Below are positions 1 through 5,874 of a stretch of DNA of 6,874 nt, piece after piece. The first letter of the stretch is position 1; every line of letters begins with the position of its first letter. Source of the stretch: Pseudomonadota bacterium (GTDB lineage Bacteria > Pseudomonadota > Alphaproteobacteria > Rhizobiales > Kaistiaceae); contig JAEZEN010000218.1 in NCBI GenBank assembly GCA_023433185.1, positions 1 through 6,874 of the forward strand. Direction: 5' to 3'. The notes under the pieces were generated by a model, which saw only the letters and a list, made by a program, of their open reading frames with translations, did not search any database and was not told the origin of the DNA. Position numbers and translations under genes: made by a program.

Positions 1-690
1 GAGCAGCGTCCCTCCCAGGGCCGCAAGGACGCCGCTCAGCACGAAGGCGAGGATCACCAGGCCGTCGGCCGGAATGCCGTTGAAGCGCGCGGCGACGGGA
101 TTGCTTCCGGCAATCAGCATCTTCCGCCCCGTCACGGTGAAGTGCACCAGGATGCCCATGAGCAGCGCCACCGCGAACCAGATGAGGCCCGAGATCGGCA
201 CCGGGCCCGCCCAGCTCTCGGTGATCATCCGGAAGCCCTCGGGGATGCCGCCCTTCGGCGAGCCGCCGGTGATGACGAGCATCGCGCCACGAAGCACCAG
301 GGCCGTGGCGAGCGTGGCAAGGAACGAGGGAATCCGGAGCTTGGTCGCCATCACGCCGTTGGCGATCCCGACCGCAATCGCCACCGCGAAGGTCGCGCCG
401 AGCGCCGGCACCGCGTTCTCCATGCGGTTGGCGAAGACCGTGGACAGGACGATGTTGGCGATGGAGGCGGTCGCTCCGACCGAGAGGTCGATCCGTCCCA
501 TCATGAGAACGATCGCCTGGCCGATGACGATCACACCGAGGGGCGCGGCCTGACGGACATTGTCGAGCGCAAGGTGGAGCGAAATGGTGCGGGTGGCGGC
601 AAAGAGCACGGCGAGCAGAACCACCAGCAGCGCGAAGCTTCGAAGCGTTGCCGCATCCGGGCGGCTCTGACGGACGGCCTCCCTGAGCAT
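1..690 (-). CDS. RbsC-like sugar ABC transporter permease, second of two (partial, C-terminus beyond window)
   Basis: This is an inner-membrane permease of the CUT2 (BPD_transp_2) family. My translation of the minus strand from the ATG at 690 stays open for 230 codons to the window edge. Family members run about 310-340 residues, so roughly the last third is missing. A charged N-terminus (MLREAVRQSRPDAATLRSF) leads into a first membrane helix at about residues 19-32. The family hallmark appears as GRIDLSVG at residues 65-72, where most members, including the neighbouring permease, have GGIDLSVG. Further hydrophobic segments follow, and near residue 200 comes the cytoplasmic AGSNPVAARFNGI stretch that matches the usual AIGGNPEAARLSGI element. 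The start is well supported: GGGGAGG lies 7 nt upstream, and the ATG shares its A with the TGA of the preceding permease, which suggests translational coupling. It probably pairs with that permease as a heterodimer, as YtfT and YjfF do. The substrate is unknown. Confidence 0.93.
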   Translation of the reverse strand, partial: MLREAVRQSRPDAATLRSFALLVVLLAVLFAATRTISLHLALDNVRQAAPLGVIVIGQAIVLMMGRIDLSVGATASIANIVLSTVFANRMENAVPALGATFAVAIAVGIANGVMATKLRIPSFLATLATALVLRGAMLVITGGSPKGGIPEGFRMITESWAGPVPISGLIWFAVALLMGILVHFTVTGRKMLIAGSNPVAARFNGIPADGLVILAFVLSGVLAALGGTLL

Positions 691-1637
691 CAGTCCGCCT
701 CCCCGAAACGTCGGCCACGGGTGAAGACGACAAGCGCCGTGACGAAGACCAGTCCTTTGGCGATCGCCTGGAAGTTCGTGTCGATGTCGAGGAGGTTCAT
801 CGCGTTGTTGAGGAGGACGAGAACCATGGCTGCCAGGAGCGCGCCGAGCACGCTGCCGCGCCCGCCCTTGAGCGCGATGCCCCCGAGGATCGCAGCGGCG
901 ATTGCGTCGAGGGTGTAGGGTTCCCCGACCAGCGGGTCGCCGGAAAGGATGCGGATCGAGAGCACGATCCCGGCTGCCGCCGAGAGCACGCCCGCGATCA
1001 CGTAGACCAGAACGGTGATCCGACCGACGGAGACGCCCGAAGCGAACGCGCCACGCGGGTCCGACCCGAGCGCATAGATGGCCCGCCCGCTCCGTGTCCA
1101 GCCGAGGAGCAGAATGCCGGCCGCGTAGGCCAGCACGATGCTCCAGAACGGCGGCGCAAGCAGTGCATCGGAGCCGAAGAGCCAGTCGTAGAAGGCGTAG
1201 TCGACCTCGCCGCCGGGCCGCGGCATGATCAGGAACGTGACGCCCTTGACGATGGTCGCGCTGGCCAGCGTCATGATCAGCGGGTTGATGCGGAGGAGGA
1301 GTATGCCACCGGCATTGGCCAGGCCGACCACCGCGCCGGCAGCGAGCGCGACCGGGATCACAACCCAGCCGATCTGGGAAGCGAGCGTGGCCATGATCGC
1401 GGTGACCAGGCTCATGACGCTGCCCACCGACAGGTCGATCCCGCCGCTGATGATGACGATCGAGGCGCCGAGTGTGGCGAGCGCCAGGGGCAGGAGTCGA
1501 TTGGCGAGGTTTCCGAGGTTGCCCGGTGTCAGGAATTCCGGCGAGATCATCGACGTGCCGACGACGATGAAGGCCGCGAGCACCAGCGCGGGAATCGCGA
1601 GACCGAGGTGAAGGCGGATGGAGCCCCTAGGCGGCAT
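690..1637 (-). CDS. RbsC-like sugar ABC transporter permease, first of two
   Basis: This is a complete 315-residue CUT2 (BPD_transp_2) inner-membrane permease. A short basic N-terminus (MPPRGSIRLHLG) is followed by a first helix at about residues 12-30. Next comes the SPEFLTPGNLGNL periplasmic entry typical of RbsC relatives, then GGIDLSVGS at residues 65-73. Several more hydrophobic segments follow, then the cytoplasmic element GRAIYALGSDPRGAFASGVS, and near the C-terminus the AAAILGGIALKGGRGSVLGA segment that is strongly conserved in this family. The chosen start is the ATG at 1637. It has GGGAG 8 nt upstream and overlaps the end of the ATPase gene by 11 nt. The frame stays open further upstream, but that extension is only the ATPase gene read in another frame. 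The protein differs from the next permease throughout, so the two are diverged subunits and not a recent duplication. Transport of a monosaccharide-type substrate is inferred from the family. Confidence 0.95.
   Translation of the reverse strand: MPPRGSIRLHLGLAIPALVLAAFIVVGTSMISPEFLTPGNLGNLANRLLPLALATLGASIVIISGGIDLSVGSVMSLVTAIMATLASQIGWVVIPVALAAGAVVGLANAGGILLLRINPLIMTLASATIVKGVTFLIMPRPGGEVDYAFYDWLFGSDALLAPPFWSIVLAYAAGILLLGWTRSGRAIYALGSDPRGAFASGVSVGRITVLVYVIAGVLSAAAGIVLSIRILSGDPLVGEPYTLDAIAAAILGGIALKGGRGSVLGALLAAMVLVLLNNAMNLLDIDTNFQAIAKGLVFVTALVVFTRGRRFGEAD
698..704 (-). promoter_or_regulatory. Ribosome binding site for the second RbsC-like permease
   Basis: GGGGAGG on the minus strand lies 7 nt before the ATG at 690, inside the last codons of the upstream permease. 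It fixes the start and, with the one-base stop/start overlap, argues for coupled translation of the two permeases. Confidence 0.7.
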
Positions 1638-3132
1638 CGTCGACGCTCCCGCCGGACGCCAGGCGCATGATGCGCTCCTCCGAGAACTCCGGCCGCGGCA
1701 GCATGCCGACGATGCCGCCGCCATGCATGACCGCGATCCGGTCCGAGAGACCGATCAGCTCGAGCATGTCCGAGCTGATCAGGACGATCGACGTACCGTC
1801 CGCGGAAAGGCGCGCCAGAAGCCGGTAGATCTCCGCCTTGGCCTGAACGTCGATGCCCTTGGTCGGCTCGTAGAGGACGAGGATCTTCGGCCTCCGTGAC
1901 AGCCAGCGCGCGAAGACGACCTTCTGCTGGTTGCCCCCCGACAGCTCACGGATGGGCTGCTCGTCGTCCTGCATGCGGATGGCGAACCGGTCTCGCGCCT
2001 GCTCCACGAACGCGCGCTCGCGGCCGAAGGGAAGAAATCCCCATTCGCTGCGCTCGGTGAGGGCAAACAGACTGAGATTGGCGCGGACCGGGAGATCGAG
2101 AGCGAGGCCCTCACGCTTGCGATCGTCGGGGATCGCGGCGATGCCGGCCTGGATCGCATCGCCAACGCCGGCCAGCCGCACGGGCGCGCCGTCGACGAGG
2201 ATTCGTCCCTGACGAAACGGGCTGATGCCGAAGAGGGCATGCGCGAGCGGCCGCTGGCCCTGGCCTTCCAGCCCGGCGAATCCCAGGACCTCGCCGGCGG
2301 CGACGCTGAAGCTGACGGGCCGCAGACCGGGCGCCGTCGCCCCGGCGACGGACAGGCGCGCGGTATCCCGGTCGATGTCCGGCGGCCGCGCCGGGAAGAT
2401 GTCGGAGAGCTGGCGGCCTACCATGGCTCCGACGAGGCGATCCCGGTCGAAGCTGCCACGCGGAGCGTCGAGGACGAGGACGCCGTCCTTGAGGACGATC
2501 GCACGGTCCGCGACCGACACAATCTCCTCGAGCCGGTGCGAGATGAAGATGACCGCGGCGCCACCGTTCGCGACCTGCTTCATCAGATCGAGGAGATGCG
2601 CGGTCTCGGCGCTGGCGAGCGCCGATGTCGGCTCATCGAGTATGAGGACTTCGGGCGCACTGGCGACAGCCTTGGCGATCTCCGCGATCTGCGTCTCCGG
2701 CGCGGAAAGATCGCGGCCCAGGCGATCCACCGGGAGACGGAGTCCGATCCGTTCGAGGAGATCGGCGGCTTCCCTGTGCAGCCGGCGCTGGGAAATGAGA
2801 CCGAGCCTGCCGCGCGGCTCCCGGCCGAGAAAGATGTTCTCGGCGACGGTCAGGTCGGGAAGGATCGAGGCCTCCTGATGGGCGATCGCCACGCCCCGCC
2901 GGCGCGCCTCCGAAGGGTTGGCGAAGCGAACGGGACGCCCCTTGAGGAGAATCTCGCCGCCATCGGGCGCGAAGGCGCCGGAGAGGAGGTTCATGAGGGT
3001 CGACTTGCCGGCGCCATTCTCGCCGGCAAGCGCGAGGACCTCTCCCGTCCCGAGCGCGAACGAGACCGCGCTCAGGACGAGGTTCGGGCCGAAGGACTTG
3101 GAAAGCCCCCTGACCTCGAGCAGAGGCGGCAT
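1627..3132 (-). CDS. RbsA/MglA/YtfR-like sugar ABC transporter ATP-binding protein (two ABC domains)
   Basis: This 501-residue cytoplasmic ATPase would power the CUT2 importer encoded around it. It has the two fused nucleotide-binding domains typical of the family, whose members are about 500 residues long. Domain 1 has Walker A GENGAGKST (37-45), Q-loop Q86, a degenerate signature LSAPETQ (142-148), Walker B LILDEPTSAL (163-172) and H-loop H199. Domain 2 has a lysine-less Walker A, GLEGQGQRPL (287-296), a canonical signature LSGGNQQK (397-404), Walker B as LVLYEPTKGIDV (418-429) and SSD where the H-loop histidine would be. Loss of the second Walker A Lys and His is normal for RbsA relatives. 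Tyr421 in place of the Walker B Asp is less usual. The start at 3132 lies 19 nt after the binding-protein stop, with a weak GGGGGTGGG 7 nt upstream. A GTG four codons earlier is in frame but has no better site. The open frame continues well into the binding-protein gene, but that part is not protein-like. Function is certain at family level; the substrate is unknown. Confidence 0.96.
   Translation of the reverse strand: MPPLLEVRGLSKSFGPNLVLSAVSFALGTGEVLALAGENGAGKSTLMNLLSGAFAPDGGEILLKGRPVRFANPSEARRRGVAIAHQEASILPDLTVAENIFLGREPRGRLGLISQRRLHREAADLLERIGLRLPVDRLGRDLSAPETQIAEIAKAVASAPEVLILDEPTSALASAETAHLLDLMKQVANGGAAVIFISHRLEEIVSVADRAIVLKDGVLVLDAPRGSFDRDRLVGAMVGRQLSDIFPARPPDIDRDTARLSVAGATAPGLRPVSFSVAAGEVLGFAGLEGQGQRPLAHALFGISPFRQGRILVDGAPVRLAGVGDAIQAGIAAIPDDRKREGLALDLPVRANLSLFALTERSEWGFLPFGRERAFVEQARDRFAIRMQDDEQPIRELSGGNQQKVVFARWLSRRPKILVLYEPTKGIDVQAKAEIYRLLARLSADGTSIVLISSDMLELIGLSDRIAVMHGGGIVGMLPRPEFSEERIMRLASGGSVDDAA
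1646..1650 (-). promoter_or_regulatory. Ribosome binding site for the first RbsC-like permease
   Basis: GGGAG on the minus strand sits 8 nt before the ATG at 1637 and lies within the coding end of the ATPase gene. It supports the internal ATG as the real start over the longer open frame. Confidence 0.6.
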
Positions 3133-3151
3133 CGGGTCGCCCACCCCCGGC

Positions 3152-4159
3152 TCACTTGTCGAACGCTGCCCTGACCTGATCATCCGAAAGGCGGGTGTTG
3201 TTCCAGAACGAGTCGGGCAGGTCAGGGCGCACGAACGCGTCGAGATTGTCGTTCGTGATCGTCGGCACCGGCAGCACGTTGTCCTTGGCCACATCCTTGC
3301 CGTCGAGGAGGTCCAGGGCGAGCTTGAGCGACTCCGAGCCGAGCCAGGTCGGCTTGGACGTCGCAATCGAGTCGAATCCCTCCGGGCGAAGCTCCGACCA
3401 ACGCTTGAGATAGCCATTGTTGTCCTCCCCCGTCATCGGCACCAGCGGACGTCCGGCCGCCTTGAAGGCATCGATCGCGCCGAGGGTCATGGCGCCGCCC
3501 TGCGACCAGATGCCGTCGATCTCGGGGTTGGCCGCGAGGAGGTTGCTGACCGCGACCTTGGCCTGGGCATAGTCCCATGACGCGTCGGCCGAGGCGACCA
3601 CCTCGATGCCGGGATTGGCATCGAACACCGCCTTGGCGCCGTTCCAGCGGTCATCGCTCACCGAGATGCCCGGCACGCCGTTCAGCGCGACCACCTTGCC
3701 GTTCCCGTCGAGGGCTTCCGCCAGCCACTCGGCGCCCGCCTTGCCGAACTCGACATCGTCGACCGTGACCAAGAGGTCGTAGTCCTGCGACTTGATGGTG
3801 GAGGCGAGCAGCACCACCTTGATCCCCCTGTCGCGTGCCTTCTTCAGCACCGGGATCAGCGCGGTGGGCGAAACCGGCGTCGTGATGATCACGTCCACGC
3901 CCTTGGTGATCAGGTCCTCGATATTGGCGACCTGCTTGTCCGCCTTCAGCTCGGAATCGACGTAGAAGACCTCCTCGATCTGGTCCGGATGGCGCGCCAC
4001 CTCCGCCTCGAACTCCTTGTAGAGCTGCACCGACCAGGAGTTTCCGACCCAGTAGATGTCATAGCCGATCGTATACTTGTCCTGCGCCGCCCCACCCCCG
4101 GTCAGCGCGCCGAATGAGATGATGGCGGCCGCGCACGCGGCCAGTGTCCGAATTGCCAT
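3152..4159 (-). CDS. RbsB-like periplasmic sugar-binding protein of the CUT2 transporter
   Basis: This is a complete 335-residue periplasmic binding protein (Peripla_BP_4 type, the RbsB/LacI-ligand fold). It has a Sec signal peptide: MAIRTLAACA, then a hydrophobic core, then GGGAA at 21-25, giving likely cleavage after Ala25. There is no lipobox, so the mature protein should be free in the periplasm. The mature part opens with KYTIGYDIYWVGNSWSVQL, where residues near Trp37-Trp42 are the usual position of the first ligand loop. It continues with the family signature KQVANIEDLITKGVDVII (75-92) and TTPVSPTAL, with GEDNN at 244-248 in the hinge/ligand region. The start ATG at 4159 has GAGGGA 7 nt upstream. 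The gene is followed 19 nt later by its ATPase. Upstream lie a 69-nt gap and a promoter-like region, which suits a protein needed in excess over the membrane parts. Binding of a sugar or sugar derivative is inferred; which one cannot be told. Confidence 0.95.
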   Translation of the reverse strand: MAIRTLAACAAAIISFGALTGGGAAQDKYTIGYDIYWVGNSWSVQLYKEFEAEVARHPDQIEEVFYVDSELKADKQVANIEDLITKGVDVIITTPVSPTALIPVLKKARDRGIKVVLLASTIKSQDYDLLVTVDDVEFGKAGAEWLAEALDGNGKVVALNGVPGISVSDDRWNGAKAVFDANPGIEVVASADASWDYAQAKVAVSNLLAANPEIDGIWSQGGAMTLGAIDAFKAAGRPLVPMTGEDNNGYLKRWSELRPEGFDSIATSKPTWLGSESLKLALDLLDGKDVAKDNVLPVPTITNDNLDAFVRPDLPDSFWNNTRLSDDQVRAAFDK

Positions 4160-4204
4160 GTCCGTGTCCCTCGCTTGTCGCGGCCCCCGGAGGAGCTCGA
4201 CAAG

Positions 4205-4232
4205 ATGTTAACTTGACCATACACGGAGTCAA
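4205..4232 (-). promoter_or_regulatory. Candidate internal promoter for the CUT2 transporter genes
   Basis: On the minus strand, TTGACT (4232-4227) is followed after 16 nt by TAACAT (4210-4205). That matches 5 of 6 bases of the -35 consensus and 4 of 6 of the -10 consensus. Transcription would start near 4197 and leave a leader of about 38 nt that contains the ribosome binding site GAGGGA at 4172-4167. The patch is clearly richer in A and T than its surroundings, and it lies in the largest gap between genes in the window. It would let the binding protein and the genes after it be expressed apart from the CUT1 permeases. This rests on hexamer matching only. Confidence 0.5.
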
Positions 4233-4235
4233 CTT
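4210..4235. promoter_or_regulatory. Imperfect palindrome over the internal promoter (candidate operator)
   Basis: On the plus strand, AACTTGAC (4210-4217) and GTCAACTT (4228-4235) are inverted copies with one mismatch in eight, separated by 10 nt. The centres of the arms are about 18 nt apart, which is wider than a simple LacI site and nearer to two turns of the helix. The palindrome covers both candidate promoter hexamers, so a bound protein would block or reposition RNA polymerase. The right arm overlaps the stop codon of the upstream gene. No regulator gene is in the window, and the regulator family cannot be told. Confidence 0.4.
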
Positions 4236-5020
4236 TCCTGCGATACGCCGATCCGATCGGCAGCCTGACGAATCCATCTCATGCGGGCGGCCGGGATGAG
4301 CCCGTAATTGTAGTAGTTGATCGCATCCGCGCCCGCCTCGGCCACGGCCGCCGACTTGGCCGTGAGATCGGCGGCGCCGGTGACCTCGGGAAACAACAGG
4401 CGGAAGCCGGCGCCGAGGTGCTTGCCCGGGCCGAGTGCAGCGCGGCCCTGCGCGAGCAGGGCGGCGACGGCGGAGGGTGGCAGGCCGTAGGCGCAGAGGA
4501 TGAGACCGTCGCATGCCTTGCCGAGCGCGGCGTGGTCGCAACCGCCCTTCCACCCGTCGGCAAGGTCGATCATGTGGATCCGGCTCGCGGGGTCGGCGTG
4601 CTGCCGGATCTCGGCAACGAGGCTGGTCACCGGCTCGAAGGCATTCCGCGTGACCGCGTCCGGGTGAAGCATGCCGAGGCGGGTGTTGTGGAGGCACACC
4701 GTCCACGCACCCACCTTCAAACCCGTCCGGTCGCGGCGATCGACAAGGTCGCGGAGCACGTCGCCACGCCCGACGACGCTTGCTATCTCCGGCCTGATGC
4801 TCCTTCCCTCCCACAGTCCCGGGTCGGGGCGGAAATAGATCGTCCCGTCCTCTGGAAAATACGCCTTCCTCGCCGGGCTCCGCGCCTGGAAGAAGCGGCC
4901 GGCATGATAGGAGGTCGCGAGGCTGACCGCGTTGAGCCCCGCGGCGCGAAGCTCGGCCACGGTCTCATCGAAGCCGACGTCGAGGATGTCCCAGGGATAG
5001 GTCCACATTGATAATTGCAC
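4229..5020 (-). CDS. TIM-barrel-like protein of unknown function, possibly carbohydrate-active and internally shortened
   Basis: This predicted protein has 263 residues and no signal peptide or membrane segment, so it should be cytoplasmic. I do not recognise a named enzyme. Alternating strand-like and helix-like stretches suggest a (beta/alpha) barrel. The strand-like pieces are QLSMWTYP (2-9), NAVSLATSYH (30-39), KVGAWTVCLHN (102-112), RIHMIDLADG (147-156), GLILCAYG (172-179), LGAGFRLLFP (202-211) and AINYYNYGLIP (233-243). Only seven are visible, and the stretch after TRNAF (124-128) runs straight into a helix (EPVTSLVAEIRQ), so a unit near strand 4 may be missing. The aromatic strand ends, with His39, His111, Asp152, Asp155 and Trp157, resemble glycoside-hydrolase-like proteins, but a catalytic pair is not evident. 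The GTG at 5020 is preferred because AGGA lies 8 nt upstream. The ATG at 5008 has no such site. It lies between the two transporter modules, 26 nt after the CUT1 permease. A sugar hydrolase, isomerase or binding role is a guess from context. Confidence 0.82.
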   Translation of the reverse strand: MQLSMWTYPWDILDVGFDETVAELRAAGLNAVSLATSYHAGRFFQARSPARKAYFPEDGTIYFRPDPGLWEGRSIRPEIASVVGRGDVLRDLVDRRDRTGLKVGAWTVCLHNTRLGMLHPDAVTRNAFEPVTSLVAEIRQHADPASRIHMIDLADGWKGGCDHAALGKACDGLILCAYGLPPSAVAALLAQGRAALGPGKHLGAGFRLLFPEVTGAADLTAKSAAVAEAGADAINYYNYGLIPAARMRWIRQAADRIGVSQES

Positions 5021-5028
5021 GGCGCACG

Positions 5029-5032
5029 TCCT
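5029..5032 (-). promoter_or_regulatory. Ribosome binding site that selects the GTG start at 5020
   Basis: AGGA on the minus strand lies 8 nt before the GTG at 5020. The alternative ATG at 5008 is preceded by GTGCAATTATCA, with no purine-rich site, so the GTG is the better start and adds MQLS to the protein. Confidence 0.55.
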
Positions 5033-5046
5033 GTTGCTGGACGGCG

Positions 5047-5874
5047 CTACTTCACCGCTCCAGCGGTGAGGCCGGTGACGAAGTAGCGCCCGATGAAGGC
5101 GAAGAGCATGAGAACCGGCACGGTGGCGAGCGTGGCGCCCGCCAGCATGAGACCCCAGTCGATCTGATACTGGCCGATGATGCCCGCGAAGCCGACGGGG
5201 ATGGTTCGGAACGCATCGGACTGGATGAGGACGGAGGCGAACAGGTACTCCGTCCAACTCGCGATGAATGCGAAAATGGCGACCGATGCGATCCCGGGCG
5301 CAATCAGCGGCACGATGATCCTGACGAGGATGGTCATCTGCGAGGCGCCGTCGATGCGGGCGGCCTCCTCGATCTCGACCGGTACCGTGCCGAGGAACGA
5401 CCGCATCATCCAGATCGAGAACGGCACCGCCAGCGCGACGTTGATCAGCACCAGCGAGGCCAGGCTGTCGACGAGGCCGAACTGCGCCATCATCCCGTAG
5501 TAGGGGATGAGCACGACAATGCCCGGAAACGCATAGGCGATCAGGATCAGCCGGTAGAGCGTGCCCTGGCCGCGAAAGCTCATGCGGAAGAACGCATAGC
5601 CGGCGAGCACCGCGAGCACGACCGTGATCGCCATCGAGACCGTCGACACGAGCACGCTGTTCAGCAGGTATCGCGGGAAATCGGATGAGCCGAGGAGCTT
5701 GCGGAAATGCTCCAGCGTGAAGCTCTGCGGGAACATCGTCGGCGTACGCGAGATGATCTCCGACGGCGCCTTGATCGAGGAGGAGAACACCCACCAGAAC
5801 GGCAGGAGCACGACCAGTGCCAGGAAGAGGAGCGCACCGGCAAGCGCCAGGCGTTCCAGCCACGGCTGCCTCAT
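5047..5874 (-). CDS. MalG/UgpE-like carbohydrate ABC transporter permease (CUT1)
   Basis: This is a complete 275-residue inner-membrane permease of the BPD_transp_1 class, with the length usual for MalG/UgpE/LacG relatives. The first helix is at about residues 10-30 (ending LLPFWWVFSSSIK). The familiar periplasmic start PTMFPQSFTLEHFRKLL follows, then YLLNSVLVSTVS near 69-80 and a helix ending GYAFFRMSFRG (92-102). AYAFPGIVVLIPYYGMMAQF covers 113-132. The cytoplasmic EAA loop reads EEAARIDGASQMTILVRIIVP (about 169-189) and docks on the ATPase. The start is the ATG at 5874, which overlaps the TGA of the previous permease (ATGA) and has GGGAGGA 6 nt upstream. The longer open frame running back to 6258 is the previous gene read out of frame. 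It needs a MalK/UgpC-type ATPase, which is not in the window. The substrate is likely an oligosaccharide, polyol or glycoside, but this is not determinable here. Confidence 0.96.
   Translation of the reverse strand: MRQPWLERLALAGALLFLALVVLLPFWWVFSSSIKAPSEIISRTPTMFPQSFTLEHFRKLLGSSDFPRYLLNSVLVSTVSMAITVVLAVLAGYAFFRMSFRGQGTLYRLILIAYAFPGIVVLIPYYGMMAQFGLVDSLASLVLINVALAVPFSIWMMRSFLGTVPVEIEEAARIDGASQMTILVRIIVPLIAPGIASVAIFAFIASWTEYLFASVLIQSDAFRTIPVGFAGIIGQYQIDWGLMLAGATLATVPVLMLFAFIGRYFVTGLTAGAVK

Noticed and set aside
142..918. Long plus-strand open frames opposite the two RbsC-like permeases (also at 1225-1611 and 74-553)
   Set aside because: Their products are rich in Arg, His, Asp and Glu with no recognisable fold. 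They mirror well-supported minus-strand genes, and such open antisense frames are expected in high-GC coding DNA.
2239..3174. Plus-strand open frame of 311 codons opposite the ATPase gene
   Set aside because: The product is a charged low-complexity string, while the minus strand encodes an unmistakable double ABC ATPase with all motifs in order.
3133..3417. N-terminal extension of the ATPase into the binding-protein gene
   Set aside because: The extension is Arg/Ser/Thr-rich and is the binding-protein gene read out of frame. The family N-terminus begins at the ATG at 3132.
3152..4159. Binding protein as a lipoprotein
   Set aside because: The only Cys in the signal region is residue 9, within the early hydrophobic part, with no lipobox around it. 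The GGGAA site at 21-25 fits ordinary signal peptidase cleavage.
4160..4228. Intrinsic terminator between the TIM-barrel-like gene and the binding-protein gene
   Set aside because: No stable stem followed by a U-run was found on the minus strand. The short complementary bits, such as around GAGCTC and the GGGGG run, do not form a terminator.
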